Shown: positions 18,098 through 26,643 of the stretch, piece by piece
How the letters are laid out: every line of letters starts with the position of its first letter
Position numbering within the stretch: position 1 is the first letter of the stretch
From: Rubrivirga marina
GTDB taxonomy: Bacteria > Bacteroidota > Rhodothermia > Rhodothermales > Rubricoccaceae
Direction of reading: 5' to 3'
NCBI RefSeq assembly: GCF_002283365.1
Contig: NZ_MQWD01000001.1
Span: forward strand, 621,694-685,693
Length of the DNA stretch: 64,000 nt
Made by a program: the position numbers and the translations under genes
The notes under the pieces: generated by a model
Told to the model about the DNA's origin: nothing
Databases searched by the model: none
The model's input: only the letters and a program-made list of their open reading frames with translations

Positions 18098-20140
18098 GTG
18101 AACGCCGTCCCGATCCTCGCCGAACGGTTCGGCTGGAGCGTCCTGCTCGCCGCCGCGCTCGTGCTCGCGGGCTGGGCGTCGGCGGCAGCCGCCCAGATCC
18201 CGGCGTTCCCGGGCGCCGAGGGCTACGGCATGTGGACCGTCGGCGGCCGCGGCGGCGACGTCTACCGCGTCACGACGCTGGAGGACTACGACGAGGGCGA
18301 GACGCCCATCCCCGGCTCCCTCCGCGAGGCCGTCGAGGCGGAGGGACCACGCACCGTCGTCTTCCGCGTGACCGGGACGATCCGCCTGAAGCGACGGTTG
18401 GAGGTCTGGAACCCGTACCTCACCGTCGCCGCGCAGTCGGCGCCGGGCGAGGGCGTGACGCTCGCGGACTACGGCGTCGAGGTGTGGGCGCCGGAGGTGA
18501 TCCTCCGCTACCTCCGCGTGCGGCCGGGCGACCTCGCGCACGAGGAGCAGGACGCGATCAACCTCCGCAACGGGCCCGCCATCGTCGACCACTGCTCGGT
18601 GAGCTGGGCCACCGACGAGACGCTCAGCATCATCCACCGCGCGTCGGCCGTCACGGTCCAGCACTGCCTGATCGCCGAGAGCCTCAACCGGTCGGTCCAC
18701 CACAAGGGCGCGCACGGCTACGGCACGCTCATCACGGCCACGGGCGACGTCTCGGTCCACCACTCGGTCTACGCCTTCCACGAGAGCCGGAACCCGCGGC
18801 CGAAGGACGTCCGCCTCGACTTCCGCCACAACCTGATCTACGGGTGGGGCGACCAGCCGGGCTACGCCTACGAGGACTTTCTCCAGATGAACCACGTCGG
18901 CAACGCCGTCGAGCCGCTCGCCTACTCGCGGGCGCCCGACTGCGCGTTCAACGTGGGCGGGGCGAACGCGCGGATCTACGCCGCCGACAACCTCCGCCTC
19001 GGGCCCGAGGCGGGCCTGGTGAATCAGGGCCTCTGCGCCTCGCGCGGCTACGGTCCGGAGATCCTCGCTGTCGTTCGCGTCGACACACCGTTCCCGGCGC
19101 CGGCCGTCACGCCGACGCCGACGGAGAAGTTGAAGGGCGAGCTCCTTGAGACCGTCGGCGCGACGCGGCCGGCGCGCGACGCCGTCGACCGGCGGGTCCT
19201 CGGACAGATCGAGCGGGGCGAGGGCGAGATCATCGACTCCCAGTCGGAGGTCGGCGGCTGGCCGGAGCTGGCGGCCGCCGAGCCGCCCGTCGACGACGAC
19301 GCGGACGGGATGCCGGACGCCTGGGAGCGCGCCCACGGCCTCGACCCCGCCGAGGGTGACGACCACCGCGGCGACGCCGACGGGGACGGCTACACGAACC
19401 TTGAGGAGTGGCTGAACGAGACGGACCCGCAGACGCCGGCCCGCTGGATCGCCCCGCCGACGTTCGCGCCCGCCCCGGGCACGCCCTTCACCGACTCCCT
19501 CGTCGTGATGGTTTCGGCCGGTGCATGGCCGGCCCACGTCACGCGCGATGGGACGGAGCCGACGGCCGCCTCGCCGCGCGCCGCCGGGCCGATCACGCTC
19601 ACGGAGACGGCTCACCTCCGGGCGCGCGTGGTCGAGCCCGGCGCCGCGACGGCGACGGCCGTCGCGCTCTACCCCCGCCTCGACTGGCGCCCGGCCACGG
19701 CGCGCCCCGCCCGCACACGCCCCGGCCTCGCCGCCGCCGTCTACGACTCGCCCGACTGGGACGAGGGCCCGCAGACGGCTGACCTCGACCCGGTCCGCAC
19801 GGGGACCGAGGCGGACGTAGACGCCGTGCTCGCGCGCCCCGAGCCGACCGGCGTCGTCCTCGGCGGCTGGCTCGACGTGCCCGCCGACGGGATCTACACC
19901 TTCTGGTTCTCCGACCACCCGCGCTCGCGGCTCCTGATCGACGGCAAGGCCGTCTCGCCCGGGATGCCGTCTGGCGAGCGGCCCGCGCGGCTCGCGCTCC
20001 GCGCCGGCCTCCACCGGTTCGGCGTGCGGAGCCTCCACGAGGAGCCCCAGCGCGACCCGTCGCTGACGTGGGCCGGCCCCGGCTTCGAACGTCGGCCCCT
20101 CGACCCCGCCTTCCTGTCCCACTCTCCGTCCGACCTGTGA
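18098..20140 (+). CDS. Secreted PL1-like pectate lyase with Ca-binding linker, chitobiase-C-like and PA14-like domains
   Basis: A 680-residue protein starting at GTG 18098, the only start giving a short signal peptide directly after uxaC. The catalytic part (about residues 30-370) begins with FPGAEGYGMWTVGGRGG and contains DHCSVSWATDE, the hallmark of the divergent bacterial pectate lyase PL1 group. Next comes a thrombospondin-type-3/dockerin-like Asp-rich segment (DDDADGMPDAWE ... DADGDGYTNLEEW), a short Fn3/CHB_HEX_C-like stretch with TRDGTEPT, and a C-terminal PA14-like domain (GGWLDVPADGIYTFWFSDHP). No T9SS tail is present, so export or anchoring differs from its neighbours. It ends in a GTGA overlap with the GH105 gene. 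Confidence 0.82.
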   Translation: MNAVPILAERFGWSVLLAAALVLAGWASAAAAQIPAFPGAEGYGMWTVGGRGGDVYRVTTLEDYDEGETPIPGSLREAVEAEGPRTVVFRVTGTIRLKRRLEVWNPYLTVAAQSAPGEGVTLADYGVEVWAPEVILRYLRVRPGDLAHEEQDAINLRNGPAIVDHCSVSWATDETLSIIHRASAVTVQHCLIAESLNRSVHHKGAHGYGTLITATGDVSVHHSVYAFHESRNPRPKDVRLDFRHNLIYGWGDQPGYAYEDFLQMNHVGNAVEPLAYSRAPDCAFNVGGANARIYAADNLRLGPEAGLVNQGLCASRGYGPEILAVVRVDTPFPAPAVTPTPTEKLKGELLETVGATRPARDAVDRRVLGQIERGEGEIIDSQSEVGGWPELAAAEPPVDDDADGMPDAWERAHGLDPAEGDDHRGDADGDGYTNLEEWLNETDPQTPARWIAPPTFAPAPGTPFTDSLVVMVSAGAWPAHVTRDGTEPTAASPRAAGPITLTETAHLRARVVEPGAATATAVALYPRLDWRPATARPARTRPGLAAAVYDSPDWDEGPQTADLDPVRTGTEADVDAVLARPEPTGVVLGGWLDVPADGIYTFWFSDHPRSRLLIDGKAVSPGMPSGERPARLALRAGLHRFGVRSLHEEPQRDPSLTWAGPGFERRPLDPAFLSHSPSDL

Positions 20141-21333
20141 CCCACCGACTCCCGCTCCTCGCCGTCCTGCTCGCGGGCTGCACCGCCGCGCCGCAGGCCC
20201 AGGCCCCTCCCGCTCCGGAGGCCGGCTGGGCCGCCGCCATGACTGAGGCCGTCATGGCCCGCCGCCCGCTCGTCCGCGAGCGCTGGGACTACGAGACCGG
20301 CACCGTCCTCCGCGGCGTCGAGGAGCTCTACGCCGAGACCGGCGACGAGCGCTACGTCGACTACATCAAGTCGAACATCGACGCCTACGTCCAGCCCGAC
20401 GGCTCGATCGAGACGTACCGGATCGAGGACTACAACCTCGACAACATCAAGGCCGGCAGCGCCCTGTTCCTCCTCGACGCGACGACCGACGACCCGCGCT
20501 ACCGCACCGCCGCCGACCTCCTCAAGCGCCAGCTCGACGAGCAGCCGACGACGAGCGAGGGCGGCTACTGGCACAAGCAGCGCTACCCCTTCCAGATGTG
20601 GATGGACGGGCTCTACATGGCCGAGCCGTTCGCTGTCGACTACGCCCTTGAGTACCTCGAGGGCGAGGCCCGCGAGGAGGCGCTCGACCACGCCGCGCTC
20701 CAGTTCCTTCTCGCCGCGCGCTACCTCCGCGACCCCGCCACCGGCCTCTACTACCACGGCTGGGACGAGGCCAAAGAGCAGATCTGGGCCGACCCGCAGA
20801 CCGGCCGCTCGCAGGAGTTCTGGGGCCGCGCGATGGGCTGGTACGCCATGGCCCTGGTCGACGTGCTGGAGGACTTCCCGGAGACGCATCCCGACCGCGG
20901 CGCGCTGCTCGACCTGCTCCAGGACTACGCCGAGGCGGTCGCGAACGTGCAGGACCCGGTGTCTGGCGTCTGGTGGCAGGTCCTCGACAAGTCCAACTGG
21001 GAAGGCAACTACCTCGAGTCGTCGGCCTCGGCCATGTTCACGTACGCCCTCCTCAAGGGCGTCCGCCTCGGGCTTCTGGACCGCGACCGCTACCTCCCGC
21101 GCGCCGAGCGGGCCTACCACGGCCTGATCCGGGAGTTCATCCGGCCGGGCGACGACGGCATGATCTCGCTGACGCGGGTCGTCAGCGTGGGCGGCCTCGG
21201 CGGCGACAACGACCGGGACGGGAGCTTCGAGTACTACCTCTCGGAGCCCGTCGTCGCCGACGACCCGAAGGGGACGGCCCCGTTCATCCTGGCGAGCCTC
21301 GAGATGGAGCGGCTCGGCCTCCTCCCCCAGTAG
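20137..21333 (+). CDS. GH105 unsaturated (rhamno)galacturonyl hydrolase lipoprotein
   Basis: A 398-residue (alpha/alpha)6-barrel protein. The motif FQMWMDGLYMAEPF contains the catalytic aspartate typical of GH105/GH88, and FWGRAMGWYAMALVD is the usual second signature. It removes the 4,5-unsaturated uronyl residue left by pectin or rhamnogalacturonan lyases, producing the input of KduI. The start is a GTG at 20137 that overlaps the previous stop codon (GTGA), giving MTHRLPLLAVLLAGC with a lipobox at Cys15, so it is probably membrane anchored. The longer upstream frame was rejected because it has no signal peptide. Substrate (galacturonan versus rhamnogalacturonan) is unresolved. Confidence 0.88.
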   Translation: MTHRLPLLAVLLAGCTAAPQAQAPPAPEAGWAAAMTEAVMARRPLVRERWDYETGTVLRGVEELYAETGDERYVDYIKSNIDAYVQPDGSIETYRIEDYNLDNIKAGSALFLLDATTDDPRYRTAADLLKRQLDEQPTTSEGGYWHKQRYPFQMWMDGLYMAEPFAVDYALEYLEGEAREEALDHAALQFLLAARYLRDPATGLYYHGWDEAKEQIWADPQTGRSQEFWGRAMGWYAMALVDVLEDFPETHPDRGALLDLLQDYAEAVANVQDPVSGVWWQVLDKSNWEGNYLESSASAMFTYALLKGVRLGLLDRDRYLPRAERAYHGLIREFIRPGDDGMISLTRVVSVGGLGGDNDRDGSFEYYLSEPVVADDPKGTAPFILASLEMERLGLLPQ

Positions 21334-21337
21334 ACCG

Positions 21338-22486
21338 ATGCGCACGCTCCTCACGCTCGCCCTGCTCGCCTCGGCGGCCGCGTCGGCCCAGCCGGCCGTG
21401 ACCGTGACCGTCGAGAACCCGACCACCACCGCCCGCCCCGACGAGGTCGTCGAGGTGGACTGGGCAGCGCTCGCGGACGCGCTCCCCGCTCTCTCCGTCA
21501 ACGCCGTCCGCGCCGTCGACGCGTCCGGGGCGGAGCTGGTCTCGCAGCCGCTCGACATCGACCAGGACGGGACGCCCGAGCACCTGCTCGTCCTGACGAG
21601 CCTTTGGCCGAATGAGACGCGGTCCTTCCGCGTGGAGGCCGCCGCGCCTGCCGAGGCGTACGCGCCGCGCGTCCACGTCCGCCACGACGACTACCGCGAC
21701 GACATGGCGTGGGAGAGCGACCGCGTCGCCTGGCGGACCTACGGGAAGGGCCTCTGGGAGGCCGACGAGTTCGAGCCGCTCAACTCGTCCGGCATCGACG
21801 TGTGGCTGAAGCGGACGCGCGACCTCGTCACCGAGGCGTGGTACGAAAAGGGCCACGACGCCTACCACATCGACACCGGCGAGGGCGCCGACTTCTACTC
21901 CGTCGGGACGACGCTGGGCGCCGGCGGGACCGGCGTCTGGGCCGATGGCGAGCTGCATCGGGCCGAGAACTTCGACGACTGGCGGATCCTCGCAGACGGC
22001 CCCATCCGCGCCGTGTTCGAGATGGACTACGGCCCGTTCGACGCGGGCGACACGTCGGTGAGGGAGACGAAGCGGATCGCGATTGACGCCGGGCGGCACC
22101 TGTTCCGCCAGGAGGCGACCTACAGCGCGGCCGTGCCCGCCGTCGTCGGGCTCGTGGACCGGCCGGAGGGCGTCGTGTCCTCGTCGCGACCCGGCGACGG
22201 GTGGACGTGGGTCGCGCTGTGGGGGCCGGTCGAGCGGAAGAACGGCGGGCACGGCGACCTCGGCACGGCCGTGATCGTCCCGACCGACGCCATCGAGGCG
22301 ATCCGCCACGAGGGCCGGCACGACCTCGCCCTGATCCCGGCCACGCCCGGCGAGCCTGTCGTGTCCTACGCCGGCGCCGGCTGGACCGCCAGCGGCGACG
22401 TCGGCTCGGTCGAGGACTGGTGGGCGCTCCTCGACGCCGAGGCCGCCCGCCTCTCTGCCCCCATCGTCGTGACCGTGGGCGACTAG
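21338..22486 (+). CDS. DUF4861 family secreted protein
   Basis: A 382-residue protein with a signal peptide (about 1-18, ending ASAQ) and the layout of DUF4861 proteins, including VAWRTYGKGLWEADEF and the segment KGHDAYHIDTGEGADFYSVG. These are repeatedly found in pectin and rhamnogalacturonan loci of Bacteroidota, but I know of no firmly established activity. Conserved His, Asp and Glu residues in the DAYHIDTGEGADFY stretch could be catalytic or metal binding. The gene starts 4 bases after the GH105 stop and precedes the CE12-CE8 gene, so it is expressed with them. A lyase or an accessory role are both possible. Confidence 0.75.
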   Translation: MRTLLTLALLASAAASAQPAVTVTVENPTTTARPDEVVEVDWAALADALPALSVNAVRAVDASGAELVSQPLDIDQDGTPEHLLVLTSLWPNETRSFRVEAAAPAEAYAPRVHVRHDDYRDDMAWESDRVAWRTYGKGLWEADEFEPLNSSGIDVWLKRTRDLVTEAWYEKGHDAYHIDTGEGADFYSVGTTLGAGGTGVWADGELHRAENFDDWRILADGPIRAVFEMDYGPFDAGDTSVRETKRIAIDAGRHLFRQEATYSAAVPAVVGLVDRPEGVVSSSRPGDGWTWVALWGPVERKNGGHGDLGTAVIVPTDAIEAIRHEGRHDLALIPATPGEPVVSYAGAGWTASGDVGSVEDWWALLDAEAARLSAPIVVTVGD

Positions 22487-22508
22487 CGACCCCGCCCGCC
22501 TCTGCCCC

Positions 22509-24296
22509 ATGACTGCCCGTCCGCCATTCCAGCTTCTCGGCCTCGCGCTGCTGGCCGCCCTCGCCGGCTTCGCGTTCGCCCCGCGGCCCGTCCACGTGTT
22601 CGTCGCGGGCGACTCGACGGCGGCCGACAAACGCGCCGAGCGACGGCCCGAGACGGGGTGGGCCGAGCGGCTCCAGAGCTACTTCGACACGGACGACGTC
22701 CGCGTGGTCAACCTCGCGCGGAACGGGCGGAGCACGCGGACCTTCCTCGAGGAGGGCCGCTGGGCGTCGCTGCTGGAGGAGGTCCGGCCGGGCGACGTCG
22801 TCCTCATCCAGTTCGGCCACAACGACCAGTCGGAGAGCAAGCCCGACCGCTACACGCCGCCGGATGCGTTCCAGGCCAACCTCCGCCGGTTCGTCGCCGA
22901 CGTCCGCGCGAAGGAGGCGACGCCCGTGCTCATGACGCCGGTCGTCCGCCGCCGCTTCGACGACGCGGGCCGGTTCCACGACGTCCACGGCGAGTACCCG
23001 GACCTCACGCGGGCCATCGCGGAGGAGACCGGTGCGCCGCTCGTCGACCTCCACCGGTCGAGCGAGGCGGCGCTGCGCGCGTGGGGCGCCGAGGGCTCGA
23101 AGGACCTGTTCCTCGTCTTCGGCCCCGGCGAGCACGCGAACTACCCCGACGGGCTCGACGACAACACGCACTTCTCCCCGCTCGGCGCGTCGGTGATGGC
23201 CCGGCTCGCGGCCGAGGGGATCCGCGACGCCGGGCTCGGGCTGGCCGACCACCTGCTCCTCGACGCGCCGCCCGCCTGGGACGCCGTCGTCGGCGACCCA
23301 GCCGGCCTCGGGCCCGAGGCGGAGGGAGCCAGGCGGTTCGAGACGATCGGCGCGGCGCTCGACGCGATCCCCCCCGAGCGCGACGGGCCGTACCGCGTGC
23401 TCGTCGGCGACGGGCGGTACCGCGAGAAGCTGACCGTCACCGACCCCGAGGTCCACCTCGTGGGAGAGAGCCGCGACGGAGCGGTCCTGACCTACGACGC
23501 CCACGGCGACACGCCGGGGCCCGACGGCGAGCGCCTCGGGACGTGGGGGAGCGCGACGCTCACCGTCCGGGCGCCCGGCTTCCGTGCCGAGACGCTGACC
23601 ATCGAGAACGCCTTCGACTACCCGGCCAACGCCGCCCTCTCGGACGACGACCCGGCCAAGGTGGCGAACCCGCAGGCCGTCGCCCTCATGCTGGACGAGG
23701 GGAGCGACCGGGCCGTCCTCTCCGAGGCCACGGTCACCGGCTACCAGGACACGTTCTTCGCCGAGTCCGGCCGCGCCTACGTCTGGCGCTCGCTCGTCTC
23801 CGGCCACGTCGACTTCCTCTTCGGCGGCGGGCAGGTCGTCTTCGACGAGTCCGTGATCGTCTCGCGCGACCGGGCCGACAAGAACCCGACGGGCTACGTG
23901 ACCGCCCCGAGCACGCGCGTCGGGTACCCGTTCGGGTTCCTGTTCGTCGACAGCCGGCTCGAGAAGGAGCCCGGCGTCGAGGCCGGGTCCGTCCGCCTCG
24001 GGCGGCCGTGGCACCCGGGCAACGACTCGACGGCCAACGGGAGCGCCGTGTTCGTCCGGACGTGGATGGACGACCACGTCGGCGCGGACGGCTACGCGCC
24101 GATCTCCGGCCGCGGCCCCGACGGCGAGCGGATCTGGTACGACCTCGAGCCGACCTCCCGCTTCTTCGAGTGGGGGACGACCGGCCCCGGCGCCCACGTC
24201 GGCCCGCGGCGTCCGCAGCTGACGGGCGCGCAGGCCGCGGGGTACACGCCCGGGCACGTCCTCGACGGCTGGCGACCGGCCCGGTCGCTCTACTAA
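22509..24296 (+). CDS. Fused rhamnogalacturonan acetylesterase (CE12) and pectin methylesterase (CE8)
   Basis: A 595-residue two-enzyme protein. Residues 1-25 are a signal anchor or peptide. Residues 27-245 form an SGNH esterase with GDST (Ser36), GHND (Asn105) and DNTHFSPLG (Asp218, His221), as in CE12 acetylesterases. Residues 275-595 form a CE8 beta-helix with Q389, GYQDTFF (Q413, D414), GHVDFLFG (D435) and RLGRPW (R499, W501), i.e. all pectin methylesterase catalytic positions. One polypeptide would therefore strip both acetyl and methyl esters from pectin, opening it to GH28, PL1 and PL9. It is the last gene of the uxaC operon. No T9SS tail or lipobox is visible. Confidence 0.88.
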   Translation: MTARPPFQLLGLALLAALAGFAFAPRPVHVFVAGDSTAADKRAERRPETGWAERLQSYFDTDDVRVVNLARNGRSTRTFLEEGRWASLLEEVRPGDVVLIQFGHNDQSESKPDRYTPPDAFQANLRRFVADVRAKEATPVLMTPVVRRRFDDAGRFHDVHGEYPDLTRAIAEETGAPLVDLHRSSEAALRAWGAEGSKDLFLVFGPGEHANYPDGLDDNTHFSPLGASVMARLAAEGIRDAGLGLADHLLLDAPPAWDAVVGDPAGLGPEAEGARRFETIGAALDAIPPERDGPYRVLVGDGRYREKLTVTDPEVHLVGESRDGAVLTYDAHGDTPGPDGERLGTWGSATLTVRAPGFRAETLTIENAFDYPANAALSDDDPAKVANPQAVALMLDEGSDRAVLSEATVTGYQDTFFAESGRAYVWRSLVSGHVDFLFGGGQVVFDESVIVSRDRADKNPTGYVTAPSTRVGYPFGFLFVDSRLEKEPGVEAGSVRLGRPWHPGNDSTANGSAVFVRTWMDDHVGADGYAPISGRGPDGERIWYDLEPTSRFFEWGTTGPGAHVGPRRPQLTGAQAAGYTPGHVLDGWRPARSLY

Positions 24297-24372
24297 CGGC
24301 GACCGTCCGGGGGCGTGTCCGCCGGTGCGAATGGGAGCGTCGCCAGACCCGGGGCGGCCGGTGGGCATCGGG

Positions 24373-24380
24373 TACGTTCG
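24373..24380 (+). promoter_or_regulatory. Candidate -7 element before the hydrolase/beta-lactamase gene
   Basis: TACGTTCG matches TAnnTTTG in all but one defined position and lies 24 bases before the ATG at 24405. No -33 TTG is visible at 19-20 bases upstream. Confidence 0.35.
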
Positions 24381-24404
24381 GGGCGCCACCTCCCCCCACT
24401 CGTG

Positions 24405-25916
24405 ATGCTCGCTCTCCTCCGGGTCTCCGCTCTCGCCCTCCTCGTCCTCTCCGCGTGCTCGCCGGCGCCGGCCGGGGGCCGGGTCCTCGCTGAGCCTCCC
24501 GCCCAGCCCGACCCCGGCGCCCGCTACCTCGTTTACCTGCACGGCCGGATCGTCGAGGACCAGGGCGAGCGCCCGACCCACCCCGACTTCGGGACCTACG
24601 AGTACCGCGCCGTCCTTGAGGCCCTCGCCGACTCCGGATTCGTCGTCCTCAGCGAACCGCGCGCACCGAACACGGACGTCTGGGCCTACGCCGCCCGCGT
24701 CGCTGACCAGGTCCGCGGGCTCATCGAGGCGGGCGTGCCGGCCGACCACGTCACGGTGGTCGGGTTCTCGAAGGGCGGAGGGATCGCGGTTCACACGGCG
24801 GCCCGACTCGGCGAGCCCGAGGTCCGGTTCGCGTTCCTCGCCGCCTGCGGCGACGGGGTGTTCGCCCCGGAGCTCCAGGTGTCGGGCCGCGTCCTCTCCG
24901 TCGTCGAGGCGAGCGACGACCTCGCGGCGCCGTCGTGCGAGCCGCTCCTCGAGCACGCCGCCGATGTCCCCCAGCGGGCCGAGGTCACGATCGCGACGGG
25001 CGAGCGGCACGGGGCGTTCTACCGGCCCCGTGCCGAGTGGCTCGGCCCCGTCGTCGCGTGGGCCCGGGGAGAGGGGATCGCGGACGAGGGCCCTGACCTC
25101 GGCGCCCTCGCGGACGAGGTGGAACGACTCGCCGCGCCCGCCGAGGGCCGCGTCGGCGTCGGGATCGCCCTGCTCGGGAGCGACGAGGCCGTGGTCGTCG
25201 GGGAGGGGCGGCACCCGATGCAGAGCGTGTTCAAGCTGCCCCTCGGGATGGCCGTCCTCGCGGCCGTCGACCGCGGCGAGCTGTCGCTCGACCGGCGCGT
25301 CGCCGTCACACTGGCCGACTTCGTCTCGGACCGCCAGCACAGCCCGATCCGCGACCGGCACCCCGACGGCGTCGAGCTCTCGGTCGGCGAGCTCCTCGGG
25401 GCGGCCGCCGGGGGCAGCGACGGGACGGCGGCGGACGTGCTCCTCGACCTCCTCGGCGGCCCGGCCGAGGTCGAGGGGTTCCTCCGCGGGATCGGGGTCG
25501 AAGGCGTCGATGTGGCCGTGACGGAGAAGGACATGGGACGGGACTACGACGCGCAGTACCGGAATGGGGCGACGCCGGCCGGCGCCCTGGCCCTCCTCCG
25601 GGCCCTCCACGCCGGGCGGGGCCTGTCGCAGGAGAGCCGCACGCTCCTCCTCCGCGTCCTCACTGAGACGACGACGGGCCCTAACCGGCTGCGCGGCCGG
25701 CTCCCGGAGGGCACGCCCGTGGCCCACAAGACGGGGACGTCGCGGGCGCGCGACGGCGTGACCGCGGCGACCAACGACGTCGGCCTCGTGACGCTGCCGG
25801 ACGGGCGGCGCCTGGCCGTCGCCGTGTTCGTGTCGGACTCGCCGGCCGACGACGCGACGCGCGAGCGGGTCATCGCCGACGTGGCCCGAGCGGCCTACGA
25901 CGCTTGGGCGAGGTAG
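24405..25916 (+). CDS. Lipoprotein fusing an alpha/beta-hydrolase domain to a class A (subclass A2-like) beta-lactamase
   Basis: A 503-residue protein starting at ATG 24405, with a lipobox ending at Cys18 (LLVLSAC). Residues ~40-225 look like a small alpha/beta-hydrolase: nucleophile elbow GFSKGG (Ser122), acidic residue D171/D172 and H202 in GERHGAF. Residues ~235-503 are a class A serine beta-lactamase with SVFK (Ser274, Lys277), SDG (Ser338, Asp339, with Gly instead of Asn), E374 in TEKDMG as the likely omega-loop base, and KTGTS (Lys442). The TETTTGPNRLRG and ATNDVG segments point to the PER/CfxA-like A2 group. Both catalytic sets appear intact. The physiological substrate is unknown; antibiotic hydrolysis should not be assumed. 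It is followed by an ECF sigma gene. Confidence 0.85.
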   Translation: MLALLRVSALALLVLSACSPAPAGGRVLAEPPAQPDPGARYLVYLHGRIVEDQGERPTHPDFGTYEYRAVLEALADSGFVVLSEPRAPNTDVWAYAARVADQVRGLIEAGVPADHVTVVGFSKGGGIAVHTAARLGEPEVRFAFLAACGDGVFAPELQVSGRVLSVVEASDDLAAPSCEPLLEHAADVPQRAEVTIATGERHGAFYRPRAEWLGPVVAWARGEGIADEGPDLGALADEVERLAAPAEGRVGVGIALLGSDEAVVVGEGRHPMQSVFKLPLGMAVLAAVDRGELSLDRRVAVTLADFVSDRQHSPIRDRHPDGVELSVGELLGAAAGGSDGTAADVLLDLLGGPAEVEGFLRGIGVEGVDVAVTEKDMGRDYDAQYRNGATPAGALALLRALHAGRGLSQESRTLLLRVLTETTTGPNRLRGRLPEGTPVAHKTGTSRARDGVTAATNDVGLVTLPDGRRLAVAVFVSDSPADDATRERVIADVARAAYDAWAR

Positions 25917-25955
25917 CACAACGGTTTGGCGGGGCACGGTCCAGTGAGCGGGGCC

Positions 25956-25963
25956 TACCTTCC
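25956..25963 (+). promoter_or_regulatory. Candidate -7 element before the ECF sigma gene
   Basis: TACCTTCC lies 20 bases before the ATG at 25984. The nearest TTG (25926-25928) is 27 bases upstream, too far for a normal -33 box. Confidence 0.3.
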
Positions 25964-25983
25964 GACCGCCCACCGCTCCCGCC

Positions 25984-26643
25984 ATGCCCCGTTCCGACGA
26001 CCGCCACCCCGACCGCGTCGGCGCCGTGACGGCCGTGCTCGGCGAGGCCGCCGCGGGCGACCTCTCGCAAGATGAGCTCGTGGCCCGGCTCCTGCCCATC
26101 GTCTACGACGAGCTCCGCGGGATCGCGCGGGCCCAGCGGCGCCGCTACGACGTCGACGGGTTCCAGACGACGGCGCTCGTCCACGAGGCGTACCTCCGGC
26201 TGGCCGGACACACCCTCGTGCCCGAACGGGCCTACGTGTTCGCCGCCGCCGCGCGGGCCATGCGGAACGTCCTCGTGGACCACGCCCGGCGGCACCACGC
26301 GCTCAAGCGCGGAGGCGGCGAAAAGCCCATGGGCCTGACGACGGCCGGCGGCCTGCCCGATGGCGACCTCGACGCGCTCGCCGAGCGGGTCCTCGACGTC
26401 GACGAGGCGCTGGGGAAGCTGGCCGCGCTCGACGAGCGGGCCGCGCGCGTCGTCGAGTGCCGCTACTTCGGCGGGCTCACGTTCGAGGAGACGGCCGCCG
26501 CGCTCGACGTCTCGGAGGCCACGGCCAAGCGGGACTGGCGCCGCGCCCGCGCGTGGCTCCACCGCGCGCTCGTGGAGCGTGACCCGGACACGCCGGGAGC
26601 TGCGGAGGGAGCGTACAGACCCCCCCGCTCCGATGCCGCCTGA
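25984..26643 (+). CDS. ECF-type RNA polymerase sigma factor
   Basis: A 219-residue sigma-70 family protein. Region 2 (about residues 30-100) has VYDELRGIARAQRRR and FQTTALVHEAYLRL, and region 4 (about 140-205) has ECRYFGGLTFEETAAALDVS followed by the recognition helix ATAKRDWRRARAWL. The QTTALVHEAYLRL stretch is typical of the ECF subgroup that is regularly encoded beside Ser/Thr kinases instead of anti-sigma factors. The last 11 bases overlap the kinase start, so the pair is translationally coupled and probably functions as one signalling unit. Its target promoters are unknown. Confidence 0.9.
   Translation: MPRSDDRHPDRVGAVTAVLGEAAAGDLSQDELVARLLPIVYDELRGIARAQRRRYDVDGFQTTALVHEAYLRLAGHTLVPERAYVFAAAARAMRNVLVDHARRHHALKRGGGEKPMGLTTAGGLPDGDLDALAERVLDVDEALGKLAALDERAARVVECRYFGGLTFEETAAALDVSEATAKRDWRRARAWLHRALVERDPDTPGAAEGAYRPPRSDAA

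Noticed and set aside
24405-25916. Interpretation of the beta-lactamase fusion as two adjacent genes
   Set aside because: The frame is continuous through the linker, with no stop or plausible internal start with its own signal peptide between the two domains.
21828-26099. 1423-residue minus-strand open frame spanning DUF4861, the double esterase, the beta-lactamase fusion and the sigma factor
   Set aside because: Composition is typical of an antisense shadow and it runs across the intergenic gaps of four real genes; no motif was seen.
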